In this document: positions 8,467-17,814 of the stretch, one piece after another
How positions within the stretch are numbered: position 1 is the stretch's first letter
Layout: each line of letters opens with the position of its first letter
DNA from: Elusimicrobiota bacterium
GTDB lineage: Bacteria > Elusimicrobiota > Elusimicrobia > UBA1565 > UBA9628
Length of the DNA: 64,000 nt
Assembly: GCA_016194705.1 (NCBI GenBank)
Contig: JACQAZ010000009.1
Location: 1-64,000 of the forward strand
Reading direction: 5' to 3'
The notes under the pieces: model-generated
What the model was told of the DNA's origin: nothing
The model's database searches: none
Seen by the model: only the letters and a program-made list of their open reading frames with translations
Position numbers and translations under genes: made by a program

Positions 8467-8857
8467 TGTTTTCGACGAGTTCGACGAGCACTCCTTGGGC
8501 GAATTTGGGATGCAGGAAGCAGACGTGGTGGCCCCGCGCGCCGGGCCTGGGCTTGTCGTCGAGCGGCGGCAGGCCCTCCTGAGTCAACCGCATGATGTGC
8601 CCGGTCAGGTCCTTGACGGAGAAGGCCACGTGATGGATGCCCGGCCCGCGTTTTTTCAGGAAGTCCGCCACTGGTCCCTCGGGCCCGGTAGGCTCGAGGA
8701 GCTCGATGAACGAGGGCCCGGCCTGCAGGAAGGCGACCTTGACCTTCTGAGGAGCGACGATCTCGGTGTGGACGACGTCGAGCTTGAGGGCCTTCCTATA
8801 AAAGGGAAGGGCGCTCTCGATGCTCTCGACGGCCACGCCGACGTGATCGATGACCAC
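8459..8857 (-). CDS. mce: Methylmalonyl-CoA epimerase
   Basis: 132 residues, a two-module vicinal-oxygen-chelate protein that interconverts the (R) and (S) epimers of methylmalonyl-CoA. Family motifs are the N-terminal IDHVGVAVESIESALPFYR, the central SFIELLEPTGPEGPVADFL and GIHHVAFSVKDL, and KPRPGARGHHVCFLHPK. Metal ligands of the VOC fold (His4, the Glu and the His residues) are retained. It lies directly between an Ig-like gene (end to start without gap) and the carboxyltransferase (eight-base overlap), so co-expression is near certain. Confidence 0.95.
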   Translation of the reverse strand: MVIDHVGVAVESIESALPFYRKALKLDVVHTEIVAPQKVKVAFLQAGPSFIELLEPTGPEGPVADFLKKRGPGIHHVAFSVKDLTGHIMRLTQEGLPPLDDKPRPGARGHHVCFLHPKFAQGVLVELVENNG

Positions 8858-9274
8858 TCAGGCGATGTTGATCCCCGCGTCGCCGAGCATCTTGCTCAGC
8901 TTCTTGCGGACCTTGGAGATCTTCGTCGGCTTCTTGGCCGAGCCCGCGGAGGGCAGCTTGACGCTGAACTTGCGCGGGTCCGAAAAGACCGTGCGGCCGT
9001 CCTTGGTCGTGATCCGGGCCGAGACCTTGTGCGCCTTCGAGGCGTAGCCGGCCCAGTCGAACCACCAGAAGCCGACGGCGTTGCGGCAAGCCTTCCAGTC
9101 GGCGCCGTCGATCGAGACCTCGACCTTCTCCGCGTCGGCGCTGGCGCCGACGCGCAAAGTGTATTCGGGCGACAGGATCGCCTCTCCTTCTTGCGGGAAA
9201 TCGACGACCACGTACGACTGTTCGGCGGGCTTCTCCGCCGCGATGAACCCTGCTGCGCCCTTGTGCTTTCTCAT
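8858..9274 (-). CDS. Small Ig-like domain protein in the methylmalonyl-CoA operon
   Basis: 138 residues from the ATG at 9274, which has GGGAGG upstream; the longer open frame runs back into meaB and is rejected. Residues ~22-107 form an all-beta stretch resembling a bacterial Ig-like or fibronectin-like domain (FPQEGEAILSPEYTLRV, VEVSIDGADWKAC, GFWWFDWAGY, KVSARITTKDGR). A basic tail with KKPTKISKVRKKL follows. No signal peptide or membrane helix is seen, which is odd for an Ig-like fold and suggests a cytoplasmic role. It sits 11 bases after meaB and abuts the epimerase. Function unknown. Confidence 0.75.
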   Translation of the reverse strand: MRKHKGAAGFIAAEKPAEQSYVVVDFPQEGEAILSPEYTLRVGASADAEKVEVSIDGADWKACRNAVGFWWFDWAGYASKAHKVSARITTKDGRTVFSDPRKFSVKLPSAGSAKKPTKISKVRKKLSKMLGDAGINIA

Positions 9275-9285
9275 GCTGCCTCCCT

Positions 9286-10218
9286 TTACTTCTTTAAGAT
9301 CCGGGTTCCCAGGGACGCCGGATCGATCTTGTGCTCGACCAAGTCGTCGAGGTACTTCTCCGAAATCTGATTCAAAGCGTTGCGGTAGACGCGCCGGGAG
9401 ATGTAAAGAGAGAGCTCTTCCTTGTGCTGTTCTTTCAGCCGCTTGCGGCCCTCGTCGCTGCGCTGTAAATAGGCCCAATGCTCGTCGAGGGCCTTCCCAA
9501 GCTCCTCGACGCCCTTGCCCGTCAGAGCGGAGGTCCCGAGCACCGGCGCCTCCCACGGCTTGGCCTCGTGGCCGCGGCCGAGGCTCAGCGCCGAGCGCAG
9601 ATCTGAAAGGGCTTTGTCGGAACCGTGCAAATCCGCCTTGTTGACGACGAAGATGTCGCCGATCTCCATGACCCCGGCCTTCATGGCCTGGATCTCGTCG
9701 CCCATCGATGGAGTCGTCACATACACGACCGAATCGCCGACTTTCCCTATCTCCACCTCGTCCTGGCCCGTGCCGACGGTCTCGACGATGATCTTGTCGC
9801 AGCCCCAGGCCTCGAGCACGTGGATCGCGCCGAAGATCGTGTAGGAGACGCCGCCGACCATGCCGCGCGTGGCCAAGGAGCGGATGAAGACGCCCGGGTC
9901 CATCGCGTGCTCTTGTATGCGCAGCCGGTCTCCCAGAAACGCCCCGCCCGACACCGGGCTCGAGGGATCGACGGCAAGTATGCCGACTTTGAGCTTTTGC
10001 TTGCGCAAGTGATGCACGAGCCGGCCCGTCAGCGAGGATTTGCCCGCTCCGGGAGGGCCGCAGACCCCGATCTTCTGCACCGAGCCGGATTTGGGGAAAA
10101 AGGCCTTTGAGAGAGAATCCGCCTCGGGCGCCTCGTCTATGACCAGCGAGAGCGCCCGCGAGGCCGCGGCGTGCTCGCCTCGCAGGACCCGCCCCACCAG
10201 ATCATTTCTTCTGGACAC
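9286..10218 (-). CDS. meaB: Methylmalonyl-CoA mutase-associated GTPase MeaB (ArgK family)
   Basis: 310 residues, a G3E P-loop GTPase that loads and protects the cobalamin cofactor of methylmalonyl-CoA mutase. Motifs: [14 protein letters not shown] (P-loop), [20 protein letters not shown] with switch [20 protein letters not shown] (Walker B/switch II) and VNKADLHG (NKxD base recognition). The C-terminal dimerisation arm is present. The start overlaps the B12-binding mutase subunit gene by 17 bases. Older ArgK annotations as an arginine/ornithine transport kinase are not appropriate in this context. Confidence 0.96.
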   Translation of the reverse strand: MSRRNDLVGRVLRGEHAAASRALSLVIDEAPEADSLSKAFFPKSGSVQKIGVCGPPGAGKSSLTGRLVHHLRKQKLKVGILAVDPSSPVSGGAFLGDRLRIQEHAMDPGVFIRSLATRGMVGGVSYTIFGAIHVLEAWGCDKIIVETVGTGQDEVEIGKVGDSVVYVTTPSMGDEIQAMKAGVMEIGDIFVVNKADLHGSDKALSDLRSALSLGRGHEAKPWEAPVLGTSALTGKGVEELGKALDEHWAYLQRSDEGRKRLKEQHKEELSLYISRRVYRNALNQISEKYLDDLVEHKIDPASLGTRILKK

Positions 10219-10627
10219 GGGGGAGGCGCGCGTTGAGATACTCGACGATGGCAGAGAGCGGCGTGCCTGGTCCGAAGACCTGGTCGACGCCCTTCTTCTT
10301 GAGCTTCGGGACGTCCTCGTCCGGGATGATGCCGCCGCCGAAGACGAGCACGCTCAGGCCGTTCTGTTTGAGGAGCTTGGTGATCTGCGGGAAAAGCGTC
10401 ATGTGCGCGCCGGACAAGAGGGAGAGTCCGACCGCGTCGACGTCCTCCTGGAGCGCTGTCTGCGCGATCATCTCGGGAGTCTGGCGGATGCCGGTGTAGA
10501 TCACCTCGAAGCCCGCGTCGCGCAGGGCCCGCACGATGACCTTGGCGCCGCGGTCATGGCCGTCGAGGCCCGGCTTGGCGATCAGGACGCGGTAAGGCTT
10601 CGGCGTCAAGCCGTTCCCTTCGATCAC
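10202..10627 (-). CDS. mcmB: Methylmalonyl-CoA mutase, B12-binding small subunit
   Basis: 141 residues covering only the cobalamin-binding Rossmann domain. The DGHDRG motif (DxHxxG) supplies the His that replaces dimethylbenzimidazole as the lower cobalt ligand; SLLSGAH and [10 protein letters not shown] are the other cofactor contacts. It pairs with the separate catalytic subunit at 13522-15117, the split organisation known from archaea and some bacteria. The first ten residues ([10 protein letters not shown]) are not typical of the family; they are encoded by a diverged copy of the intercistronic repeat found at 17812 and 29368. The GTG start overlaps the upstream stop (GTGA). Confidence 0.94.
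   Translation of the reverse strand: MIEGNGLTPKPYRVLIAKPGLDGHDRGAKVIVRALRDAGFEVIYTGIRQTPEMIAQTALQEDVDAVGLSLLSGAHMTLFPQITKLLKQNGLSVLVFGGGIIPDEDVPKLKKKGVDQVFGPGTPLSAIVEYLNARLPRVQKK
10598..10626 (-). repeat. Diverged copy C of the intercistronic repeat
   Basis: Reading the minus strand from the upstream TGA stop, 24 of 29 bases match copy A (17812-17862): TGAYCGAAGGGAAYGGYTTGAC pattern followed by CCGAAG. Here the element lies inside the 5' coding region of mcmB rather than between genes. Confidence 0.6.
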
Positions 10628-11718
10628 CAGATGCCCTCTTGATTGGCCAGGACCTCGGTGAAGACCTCGACGACCTTCGGGTCGTAGCTCTTGCCGGCGC
10701 CGGCCTTGGCCTCGGCGGCGGCCTTCTTGTAGAGCTCGTCGCCTTTGAGCCCCATCATGCGCAGCTCCTCGACGCTTTCCACGAGACCGAGGATGCGCGC
10801 GCCCAATGGAATGGAGTCTCCCTTGAGCTTGCCCGGGAAGCCCGTCCCGTCGAACTTCTCGTGGTGGTGCTTGATCATCGGGATGGCGCCCTCGAGCATC
10901 TTGACGCCCTCGAGCAGCTGCACCGAGAACAACGGGTGCATCTCCTCGGAGGCGTTGCCGACCCCGAGATCGGAGAGCAGGCGCTGGTTCTTGAAGGCGA
11001 TGTAGCCGATGTCGTGCAGAAGTCCCGCGTAGTAGAGCATGCGGTAGTCGTAGTCCTCGACCCCCATCGCCTGGCCGATCGCGCAGGCGAGCTTGGCGGC
11101 CTTGACCGGGTGCTCCTCCATCCTGGGCTTGGAGGTCTCGATGACCGCGCCCAGGAGCTCAAGGATGTGCGAGAAGAAGTTCTTCTGCTCTGAGATGATC
11201 TTGGTGTTGGTGATGGCCACAGCCGCGAGGTTGGCCAAGCTCGAGAGCACGCCGATGTGCTCCTGGGTGTAGCCGCCCGAGCGCTTGTTGAGGACCTCGA
11301 CGACGCCGACGAGCTCGCCGCGGAAGAGCATCGGCACGCACAGAAGCGAGCGAGTGATGAAGCCCGAGGCCTTGTCGAACTTGCCCGCGAATCTCGGGTC
11401 GGTCTTGGTGTCGTTGACGACCTCGGGCTTGCGATGCTGGGCGACCCAGCCGCCGATGCCCTGGCCGATCGGCAAGGTCATCGTCTTCAAGGCCTTGGCC
11501 GCCGTGCCCGAGGCGACCTTGAAGAAGAGGCTCTTCTTGTCGTCGGTGACGAGCATGATGGCGCTGGCCTCGGAGTCGAGCAGCTGCTCGGCGGCGGCCT
11601 GAATCTTCTGAAGGAGAAAGTCGAGGTCGAGCGTCGAGTTCAGCGAGCCCGCGATCGAGAACAGCTCGAGCGCGGTGTTGACGTCGGTGCCGCCGGCGGC
11701 CTTCGCGGTGGGAGCCAT
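10624..11718 (-). CDS. GAF-HD domain protein, probable cyclic-di-GMP phosphodiesterase-like
   Basis: 364 residues from ATG 11718, preceded by GGAG at five bases. Residues ~15-175 form a GAF sensor domain ([53 protein letters not shown]). Residues ~180-350 form an HD domain of HD-GYP type: [13 protein letters not shown] supplies the HD pair, and [18 protein letters not shown] is the HHE...GYP motif with Phe for Tyr. The protein may degrade c-di-GMP or be a regulatory variant. It lies between a PilB/GspE ATPase and the mutase small subunit, all co-directional; c-di-GMP control of the pilus ATPase is a reasonable guess. Confidence 0.82.
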   Translation of the reverse strand: MAPTAKAAGGTDVNTALELFSIAGSLNSTLDLDFLLQKIQAAAEQLLDSEASAIMLVTDDKKSLFFKVASGTAAKALKTMTLPIGQGIGGWVAQHRKPEVVNDTKTDPRFAGKFDKASGFITRSLLCVPMLFRGELVGVVEVLNKRSGGYTQEHIGVLSSLANLAAVAITNTKIISEQKNFFSHILELLGAVIETSKPRMEEHPVKAAKLACAIGQAMGVEDYDYRMLYYAGLLHDIGYIAFKNQRLLSDLGVGNASEEMHPLFSVQLLEGVKMLEGAIPMIKHHHEKFDGTGFPGKLKGDSIPLGARILGLVESVEELRMMGLKGDELYKKAAAEAKAGAGKSYDPKVVEVFTEVLANQEGIW

Positions 11719-11720
11719 GG

Positions 11721-13532
11721 CTACTCCGTGCCTCCTATGACCTCGCGGGCGGTGGTCAGCCCCATCTTCACCTTCTCGAGGCCGTCCTGGACGATCAGCC
11801 TCATGCCCTCCTTCATGGCGATGGCGCGGACGTTGTCGGCGGCGACGTCCTTGAGGCAGAACTGCCGGAGCGAGTCGGACATGACGAGCAGCTCGTGCAT
11901 GCCGACGCGGCCCTTGAAGCCCAGGCTCTTGCAGGTGTCGCACGCATTGTCCTTGGGCGGGCCGAACAGCTTTTGTCCCGCGGGCAGCTCGACCTTGTTC
12001 TCCTCGAAGATCTTGACCTCCTCGGGCGACGGATCACGCTGTTTCTTGCAGTCGGGGCAGAGGCGCCGCGAGAGCCTTTGCGCCATGACGGCCTTGATCG
12101 TCGTGGCGACCATGAAAGCGGGCAGGCCCATGTCGGTCAAGCGCGAGATCGTCGACGCCGCGTCGTTGGTGTGGATCGTCGAGAAGACCAAGTGGCCGGT
12201 CATGGCGGCTTCCATGGCGATGTGGGCCGTTTCCTCGTCGCGGATTTCGCCGACCATGATGACGTCGGGGTCCAAGCGCAGGAACGATCGCAGGGCGGTG
12301 GCGAAGTCGAACTTCTTGCCCTCGCCGAGCTTGAGGTCCGGGTTGACCGGGACCTGCACGATGCCCTCGAGGTTGTACTCGACCGGGTTCTCGGCGGTCA
12401 GGATCTTGATGTCCGGGCGATTGACGTGGTTCAAGGCCGCGTAGAGGGTCGTCGATTTTCCGGAGCCCGTCGGACCGCAGATCACGATGAGACCGAAGTT
12501 CTTCTTGCCGCCGATGCCTTTGAGCAGCGCGAGGAACCTTTTGAGGGTGTCTTCCAGGAAGCCCATCTTCATGATGTCGACTTGGACCGACTTGCGGTCC
12601 AAGATACGCATGACGCAGGACTCGCCGTAGACGGTCGGCACCATCTCGACGCGGAACTCGATCGGATTGCCCTGGGCCAGAATCTGGATGCGGCCCGACT
12701 GCGGGATGCGGCGCTCGGTGATGTTCATCGAGTTGGTCATGATCTTGATCTTGGCCGCGATCGCCTGGCGGTAGCCCCAGGGGATCTTGAACGGGCCGGG
12801 CAGGAGCATGCCGTCGACGCGGTAGCGCAGCAGGATCTTCGAGTCCTTGCCGGCGGCGTCCTCGAAGGGCTCGATGTGGATGTCCGAGGCCTTCATCGAG
12901 AGCGCGCCGAGGATGACGGCGTTGACGAGCTTCTCGACCTCGGGCGCCGAGGCGTCGACGTCGGTGATGTCGGACTTCTGCTCCTCCTTCATCACCTCGA
13001 GCGAGCCGCCCGGCGCGTCCGGGATTCCTCCGCCCTCCTGCTTCTTGGTCACCTCGCCGATGAGGCGGTTCATGGCCGCGCCCTCGCCGCGGCCGTAGGC
13101 GTTGTCGAGCGCTACGATGATGTCCTGAGGCAGGGCGAGGTAGGGCTGGATTTCGAGGCCGGTGCGCAGGTGGATGTCCTCGCTGACGAAGAAGTCGCGC
13201 GGGTCCGCCATCGCGACGAAGAGCACGCTCTCTTCCTTCGCGAAGGGGATCGCCTGGTGGCGCTTGGCCACGGCCTCGGGGATGATCTTGGCCGTCTCCT
13301 GGTCGACGTCCATCTGCGTCAAATCCACCGCCTTGACCTGCCATTCGTCGGAGAGGGCCTTGAGCAGCTGGGCTTTGGCGAGCATGTTGAGCTCGAGGAT
13401 GGTCTGCTGGAGGCTCTTGTTGGCCTTGGCGGCCGCGGTCTCGGCCTCCTTGATCTTCTCGGGAGGCAGGAGCTTGCGCTCGGTCAGGATCTCGGTGACG
13501 GTCTTGCGGCGCTGGAGGCCCTTAACCGGCAT
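11721..13532 (-). CDS. PilB/GspE-type secretion/pilus assembly ATPase
   Basis: 603 residues. Residues ~10-150 match the MshEN/T2SSE N-terminal region. The hexameric ATPase core follows: ASDIHIEPFED near 215, Walker A GPTGSGKSTTLY at 353-364, and DPDVIMVGEIRDEETAHIAM (Walker B) with STIHTNDA. A zinc-binding pair of CxxC motifs (CPDCKKQ, CDTCKSLGFKGR) lies in the C-terminal third. It powers type IV pilus extension or type II secretion from the inner-membrane face. The first 11 bases overlap the mutase large-subunit gene. A second homologue with a receiver domain is at 42506-44524. Confidence 0.93.
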   Translation of the reverse strand: MPVKGLQRRKTVTEILTERKLLPPEKIKEAETAAAKANKSLQQTILELNMLAKAQLLKALSDEWQVKAVDLTQMDVDQETAKIIPEAVAKRHQAIPFAKEESVLFVAMADPRDFFVSEDIHLRTGLEIQPYLALPQDIIVALDNAYGRGEGAAMNRLIGEVTKKQEGGGIPDAPGGSLEVMKEEQKSDITDVDASAPEVEKLVNAVILGALSMKASDIHIEPFEDAAGKDSKILLRYRVDGMLLPGPFKIPWGYRQAIAAKIKIMTNSMNITERRIPQSGRIQILAQGNPIEFRVEMVPTVYGESCVMRILDRKSVQVDIMKMGFLEDTLKRFLALLKGIGGKKNFGLIVICGPTGSGKSTTLYAALNHVNRPDIKILTAENPVEYNLEGIVQVPVNPDLKLGEGKKFDFATALRSFLRLDPDVIMVGEIRDEETAHIAMEAAMTGHLVFSTIHTNDAASTISRLTDMGLPAFMVATTIKAVMAQRLSRRLCPDCKKQRDPSPEEVKIFEENKVELPAGQKLFGPPKDNACDTCKSLGFKGRVGMHELLVMSDSLRQFCLKDVAADNVRAIAMKEGMRLIVQDGLEKVKMGLTTAREVIGGTE

Positions 13533-15117
13533 GGTATTCTCCGAACTGTTGTCTCAAAGTTCCACAGATTTCGCCCAACGTCGCGCCGCGTTCGATGCTC
13601 TCCAATATCAACGGAAATAAGTTCTGTTTAGAAACGGCAGCCGCGGCCAAAGACTTCAAACTGCCGCCTGCGGCGGTTGCGTCGCGCGCTCCTCGGAATT
13701 TCTTCAATCTCTTGACTTGGTCGAGCTCCAGTTTCGGTGACACCTTCAACACTTGCCGCGCGCGGCGCCCTTTTTCCCCGGCTCTCCCTTCCTCGACCTG
13801 CAAAGTGTTGACGCCGACGATCTTCCTCCTGCCGGCCTCGATATCCTGCTGATATTGGTAGGCGCGCTCCTGAATCTCCGCCTGCGGAACTCCCTTCTCG
13901 ATCAATCGGAGCATCCCGCCTTTCTCCCGTATGTCCTTGACCTTCTCCCAGATCCTAGTCTCCAGCTCTTTCGTGAGCGACTCGATCGCGTACGAGCCCC
14001 CGATCGGGTCGACGGTGTCCGGGACGCCGGTCTCGTGCGCGAGGATCTGCTGGGTGCGCAGAGCGAGCTGGGCCGATTCCTCGGAGGGCAGGGCCAGGGC
14101 CTCGTCGTAGGAGTTCGTATGCAGGGATTGAGCGCCGCCGAGCACGGCGGCCATGGCCTGCAGCGCCACGCGTACGACGTTGTTGTGCGGCTGCTGGCTC
14201 GTCAAGGTCGAGCCGCAGGTCTGCACGTGGAAGCGCAGGGCCAGGGCCTTGGGGTCCTTGGCGCCGTAGTCCTCCTTCATCATCCGGGCCCACACGCGGC
14301 GCGCGGCACGGAACTTGGCGATCTCCTCGAGGAAATGGTTGTGGCAGCCGAAGAAGAAGGCCACGCGGCCGCCGAAAGCGTCGACCGAGAGCCCGCGCGC
14401 GAGGAGTTCCTTCACGTAGACCTCCGCGTTGGCGAAGGTGAAGGCGATCTCCTGCACCGCGTCGGAGCCGGCCTCGCGGATGTGGTAGCCGGAGATCGAG
14501 ATCGGGTTGAAGCTGGGCAGATGCTCGAAAGAATACGCCATCGTATCGGCCACCAGGCGCAGAGAAGGCTCGGCCGGATAGATGTAGGTCCCGCGCGCCA
14601 TGAATTCCTTAAGAATGTCGTTCTGCAAAGTGCCGCGCAGCGCCGAGAGCGGGACGCCGCGCTTCTTGGCCGCCGCCGCGTAGAAGGCCAGGAGCAGCGG
14701 GGCGGTCGCGTTGATCGTCAGCGAGGTCGACACCTTGTCGAAAGGGATGCCGTCGAAGAGGTCCTCCATGTCGGCCAAGGTGCCGATGTGGACCCCGACT
14801 CTTCCGACCTCTCCCCTCGCTCGAGGATCGTCTGCGTCGAGGCCCATCTGGGTCGGCAGGTCAAAGGCGGTCGAGAGGCCCGTCTGCCCCTGCTCGAGGA
14901 GCCAGCGGAAGCGCAGGTTGGTCTGCTTGGCCGTGCCGAAGCCCGCGTACTGCCTCATCGTCCAAAGACGGCCGCGGTACATGGTCTTCTGTATGCCGCG
15001 CGTGTAGGGGAATTCCCCCGCGGCGCCGGGAGGCGGCACGCCTTCCATCGTCTCGGGGCCGTAGTAGCGGGCGAGCTCGACGCCCGCCGTGGTTTTGAAC
15101 AGCGTCTCCTCGGTCAA
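13522..15117 (-). CDS. mcmA: Methylmalonyl-CoA mutase, catalytic large subunit
   Basis: About 531 residues, the TIM-barrel subunit without a B12 domain. Motifs: [78 protein letters not shown] and [13 protein letters not shown]. Tyr in RQYAGFG and Arg in MARGTY match the residues that bind the carboxylate of methylmalonyl-CoA, arguing against isobutyryl-CoA mutase. I choose TTG 15117, which overlaps the DUF192 stop as TTGA and has GGAG five bases upstream. It converts (R)-methylmalonyl-CoA to succinyl-CoA with MeaB and the small subunit. Confidence 0.95.
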   Translation of the reverse strand: MTEETLFKTTAGVELARYYGPETMEGVPPPGAAGEFPYTRGIQKTMYRGRLWTMRQYAGFGTAKQTNLRFRWLLEQGQTGLSTAFDLPTQMGLDADDPRARGEVGRVGVHIGTLADMEDLFDGIPFDKVSTSLTINATAPLLLAFYAAAAKKRGVPLSALRGTLQNDILKEFMARGTYIYPAEPSLRLVADTMAYSFEHLPSFNPISISGYHIREAGSDAVQEIAFTFANAEVYVKELLARGLSVDAFGGRVAFFFGCHNHFLEEIAKFRAARRVWARMMKEDYGAKDPKALALRFHVQTCGSTLTSQQPHNNVVRVALQAMAAVLGGAQSLHTNSYDEALALPSEESAQLALRTQQILAHETGVPDTVDPIGGSYAIESLTKELETRIWEKVKDIREKGGMLRLIEKGVPQAEIQERAYQYQQDIEAGRRKIVGVNTLQVEEGRAGEKGRRARQVLKVSPKLELDQVKRLKKFRGARDATAAGGSLKSLAAAAVSKQNLFPLILESIERGATLGEICGTLRQQFGEYHAG

Positions 15118-15476
15118 TGGATCTCCAGCTGGTCGCCGACTGCGACCGAGCCCTTGAGGACGCCGCCAGCCAGCTCGAGCACGCTGTGGGCCGAAAACAC
15201 CCACGGAGTGAGCCTCCAGGGCTTGAGGCCTTCCAGCACGCGGGCGGCCTTGAGGTCGCGGGTCAGGAAAACGACGTCGATCGGAAATCTCATGAAAAAG
15301 GTATGGATCATGGGGCACGGCACGATCCAGAGGCCCTCGGCCGGGTCGAGAGAGTCCCTCCCCAATAGGCCGCGGCTGCGCGACTCGTAGTCGTCGGCCC
15401 TGAGGACCCGGTCGGCGAGCTTGACGCCCCGCGTCCGGTTAAAGGCTACAAAAAACTGAGGCCCGTTGCCATCCAT
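15114..15476 (-). CDS. DUF192 family protein
   Basis: 120 residues, a compact all-beta DUF192 domain spanning nearly the entire chain: SRSRGLLGRDSLDPAEGLW, MIHTFFMRFPIDVVFLT, and SAHSVLELAGGVLKGSVAVGDQL. Many homologues carry a signal peptide or lipobox; this one has neither, so a cytoplasmic location is likely. Function of the family is not established. It overlaps the upstream protease by the ATGA pattern and the downstream mutase by TTGA, so it is translationally coupled on both sides. Confidence 0.88.
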   Translation of the reverse strand: MDGNGPQFFVAFNRTRGVKLADRVLRADDYESRSRGLLGRDSLDPAEGLWIVPCPMIHTFFMRFPIDVVFLTRDLKAARVLEGLKPWRLTPWVFSAHSVLELAGGVLKGSVAVGDQLEIH

Positions 15477-17104
15477 CAACGGATGACGGCCAAGCGGCCC
15501 GTGGTGCTGCCGTTGTCTGTGGAGACGAAAAAGACGTAGGTCCCCGAGGCCACCACGTTGCCGCCGTCGCTGCGCCCGTCCCAGGTCAGGCCCTTGAGCG
15601 TGCGCACCAGGCGTCCGTCGCTCGTATAGACTTTGACCAAGGCGTTGGCGCCCTGCAGCGACACGGGGATCGTGATCGCCACGGCCCCGGTCGAAGAGAT
15701 CCGGAAAGGGTTCGGGAAGGCGATGGCCTTCTGGTCGCCGATGAAATCGGCCAGGGTCCCGCGCACCGCCAGGCGCAGCGAGCGGAAGTTGTCGACGCGC
15801 CCGGCGCCGGCGATGGTCCCCAGCGGACTCCCCGAGGACGCCGCCGCGTTCAGGGATGCGATCCCGATATTGTCGCAGCCTCCGCGGATGACGCTCTGCA
15901 CCTGGGCCGGCGTGAAGGCCGGCTTGGCGGAGAGGACCAGCGCGGCCAGGCCTGAGACGTGGGGCGCCGAGAAGGAGGTGCCGGTCGCCGCGGCCGCGTA
16001 GCCATTGGCGATGTCGGTGGTCACCACGTTGACGCCGGGCGCGACGACCCCGTTGGCCGCCAGCTCCGGTCCCCGGGATGAGAAGTAGGCGATGTTGTTG
16101 TCCACGTCGACGGCGCCTACGGGGATGATCCCGCTGCCTCCGACCGCGCCCGCGCAGTTGGCGGGCTGGTTGACCGCGCCGCTGTCGTTGCCGGCGGAGG
16201 CCACCAGCGTGATGCCCGCCGCGACGTCGAGGGCCATCTCGGCCCCGACCGCGGCCGGGCAGCCGCCGGCGCCTCCGATGCTCATGTTGACGACGAGCTT
16301 GCCGGCCGCGGCGACTCCCGTCATCTTCGTCCTCACGTAGCCGAGCGCGGCGATGACGCTGGCGTCGGTGGCGACGCAGCCGCCGGGGCAGTCGCCGGCC
16401 GGGTTGCAGAAGCCGTCCGGAAAGACCTTCAAGGAAACGAGCTTCGCGCCCCAGGAGATTCCGGCGATGCCGGCTCCGTTGTTGGTCGCGGCGGCGGCGA
16501 TGCCGGAGGTCCTCGTCGCGTGGTTGCACGCAGGCGTGGGCGGGTTCTGGGTGTCCGCGCAGGCCCCGCTCGAGCAGTCCTGGCTGCGCGCGTTCGCGCC
16601 TCCGTCGAGGAGCTTGCCGGCCAGGTCCTGCTGCGTCGCGTCGATGCCGGTGTCGATGAAGGCGATGGTCACGGCGTTGGAGACGCCGGTCTCGAACTCC
16701 CAGCCCGCGAAGGCGTTGACCTGGCTCAGGCTGGCCTGCTGCGAGACGAAGGCGTCGTTGGGGACGACATTGGGGCGCTGCGCGTGGTTGGGAGAGACCT
16801 CGGCCACCTCCGGCAGGGTCTTGAGCAGCTGCATCGCGTTGGCCACGCGCATCCCCGGGGGCATCCTCACCCAGGTCCAGCCGATGTCGGGAAAATCCTT
16901 GATGGCGGCGGCGCCGACGCCGGCGAGCGCCGACGCGCGCTGGTCCGACGAGACGCCCACGGCGAACTTGACGAGCGCCTCCTCGGAGACCACGTCGATC
17001 GAGGTCCCCAGCGCCAGCCCCCCGACCCTCGTCAGCCGCTCGAGCCGATAGGCGCGTGCTGCGCCGGGGAGAAGGAGGAGCAAAGCGGCGAGAAGCCGCC
17101 TCAC
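15476..17104 (-). CDS. Secreted subtilisin-like (S8) serine protease with FlgD-like C-terminal domain
   Basis: 542 residues with a signal peptide (MRRLLAALLLLLPGAARA). An inhibitor-like propeptide spans ~40-105. The catalytic triad is Asp151 (FIDTGID), His195 (CNHATRTSG) and Ser377 (GTSFSAPHVSG), with oxyanion Asn in ASAGNDSG. The His motif departs from the usual HGTHVAG. Residues ~455-542 form a FlgD Ig-like module (FPNPFR, VKVYTSDGRLVRTLKG, WDGRSDGG, GTYVFFVSTDNG), a common C-terminal element in extracellular proteins of Elusimicrobia-like bacteria. Six or more Cys suggest disulfides. Overlaps the HAD gene by four bases. Confidence 0.9.
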   Translation of the reverse strand: MRRLLAALLLLLPGAARAYRLERLTRVGGLALGTSIDVVSEEALVKFAVGVSSDQRASALAGVGAAAIKDFPDIGWTWVRMPPGMRVANAMQLLKTLPEVAEVSPNHAQRPNVVPNDAFVSQQASLSQVNAFAGWEFETGVSNAVTIAFIDTGIDATQQDLAGKLLDGGANARSQDCSSGACADTQNPPTPACNHATRTSGIAAAATNNGAGIAGISWGAKLVSLKVFPDGFCNPAGDCPGGCVATDASVIAALGYVRTKMTGVAAAGKLVVNMSIGGAGGCPAAVGAEMALDVAAGITLVASAGNDSGAVNQPANCAGAVGGSGIIPVGAVDVDNNIAYFSSRGPELAANGVVAPGVNVVTTDIANGYAAAATGTSFSAPHVSGLAALVLSAKPAFTPAQVQSVIRGGCDNIGIASLNAAASSGSPLGTIAGAGRVDNFRSLRLAVRGTLADFIGDQKAIAFPNPFRISSTGAVAITIPVSLQGANALVKVYTSDGRLVRTLKGLTWDGRSDGGNVVASGTYVFFVSTDNGSTTGRLAVIR

Positions 17105-17814
17105 CGCGCGGCGCCCTCGGCCTTGAGGCCCGCGTTCTCGCGGCGGATGATCTCGACGAGCTCGTAGATGTCGCCGAGCTCGAACTCGGCGCCCGACTCG
17201 GAAGGCTTGGTCTCGAAGGTGTTGCCGTACTTGGCCCAGGCGGTGCGGATCTTGAGGCCCTTGGCGCCGACGATGTCGCGGTCGGCCCAGTCGCCGACCA
17301 TGATGGTCTCGGAGGGCTTGGTGCCGAGGACCTCGAGGGCCTTTTGGAACGGCTCGGGCGCGGGCTTCTTGTGGCCGGTGTCCTCGGAGGTGATCACGTG
17401 GTCGAAGTAATGGTGCAGGCCCAGGCCCACGATGCGCAGCCAGACCTCGAGCTTGGGCGCGTCCGAGATCACGACCATCTTGATCCCCAATTTCATGATC
17501 TCGGTCAAAGTCAGGCCGACATGCGGGTAGAGGGCCATCGTGCCGGCCTTGGCGCGGCGGTAGCCGATGATGGCGGCGGCGAGGATCTTGACGTCGATCT
17601 TGCCGTATTCCTTGGTCAGGACCTTGTCGAAAATGCGCTGGTCCTCGACGCCGTCCTTCCAGTAGATTTCGAAGATCTTCTCGACCATCGCGGACTTTTC
17701 GACCTTGAGCCCCGCGTCGATCATGCCCTCGACCGCGGAGTCGACCGCCGCCCGCTTCATCTTCATGAAGTCGGTCAGCGTGTTGTCGATGTCGAAGATG
17801 ACTGCTTTAATCAT
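17101..17814 (-). CDS. HAD superfamily phosphatase
   Basis: 237 residues. Motif I is FDIDNTLTD (nucleophile Asp8, acid/base Asp10), motif II lies in MVVISDAPK, the conserved Lys is in the GHKKPAPEPF segment, and motif IV is MVGDWADRDIVGAK. A helical cap domain (C1 type) sits at ~20-85, as in YjjG/5'-nucleotidase-like members. The likely reaction is hydrolysis of a small phosphomonoester; the substrate is unknown. It lies between efp and the S8 protease, and its start codon is at the end of repeat copy A, which fills the gap to efp. Confidence 0.85.
   Translation of the reverse strand: MIKAVIFDIDNTLTDFMKMKRAAVDSAVEGMIDAGLKVEKSAMVEKIFEIYWKDGVEDQRIFDKVLTKEYGKIDVKILAAAIIGYRRAKAGTMALYPHVGLTLTEIMKLGIKMVVISDAPKLEVWLRIVGLGLHHYFDHVITSEDTGHKKPAPEPFQKALEVLGTKPSETIMVGDWADRDIVGAKGLKIRTAWAKYGNTFETKPSESGAEFELGDIYELVEIIRRENAGLKAEGAAR

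Noticed and set aside
9275-9556. Upstream extension of the Ig-like gene
   Set aside because: It runs antiframe through meaB; ATG 9274 has a strong GGGAGG site and gives a sensible domain boundary.
11895-13631. 578-codon plus-strand open frame opposite PilB/GspE
   Set aside because: Asp/Arg/Gly-rich shadow frame without motifs; the opposite strand carries clear ATPase motifs.
13753-15390. 545-codon plus-strand open frame opposite the mutase
   Set aside because: Arg/Gly/His-rich translation with no motifs; a shadow of a real gene in GC-rich DNA.
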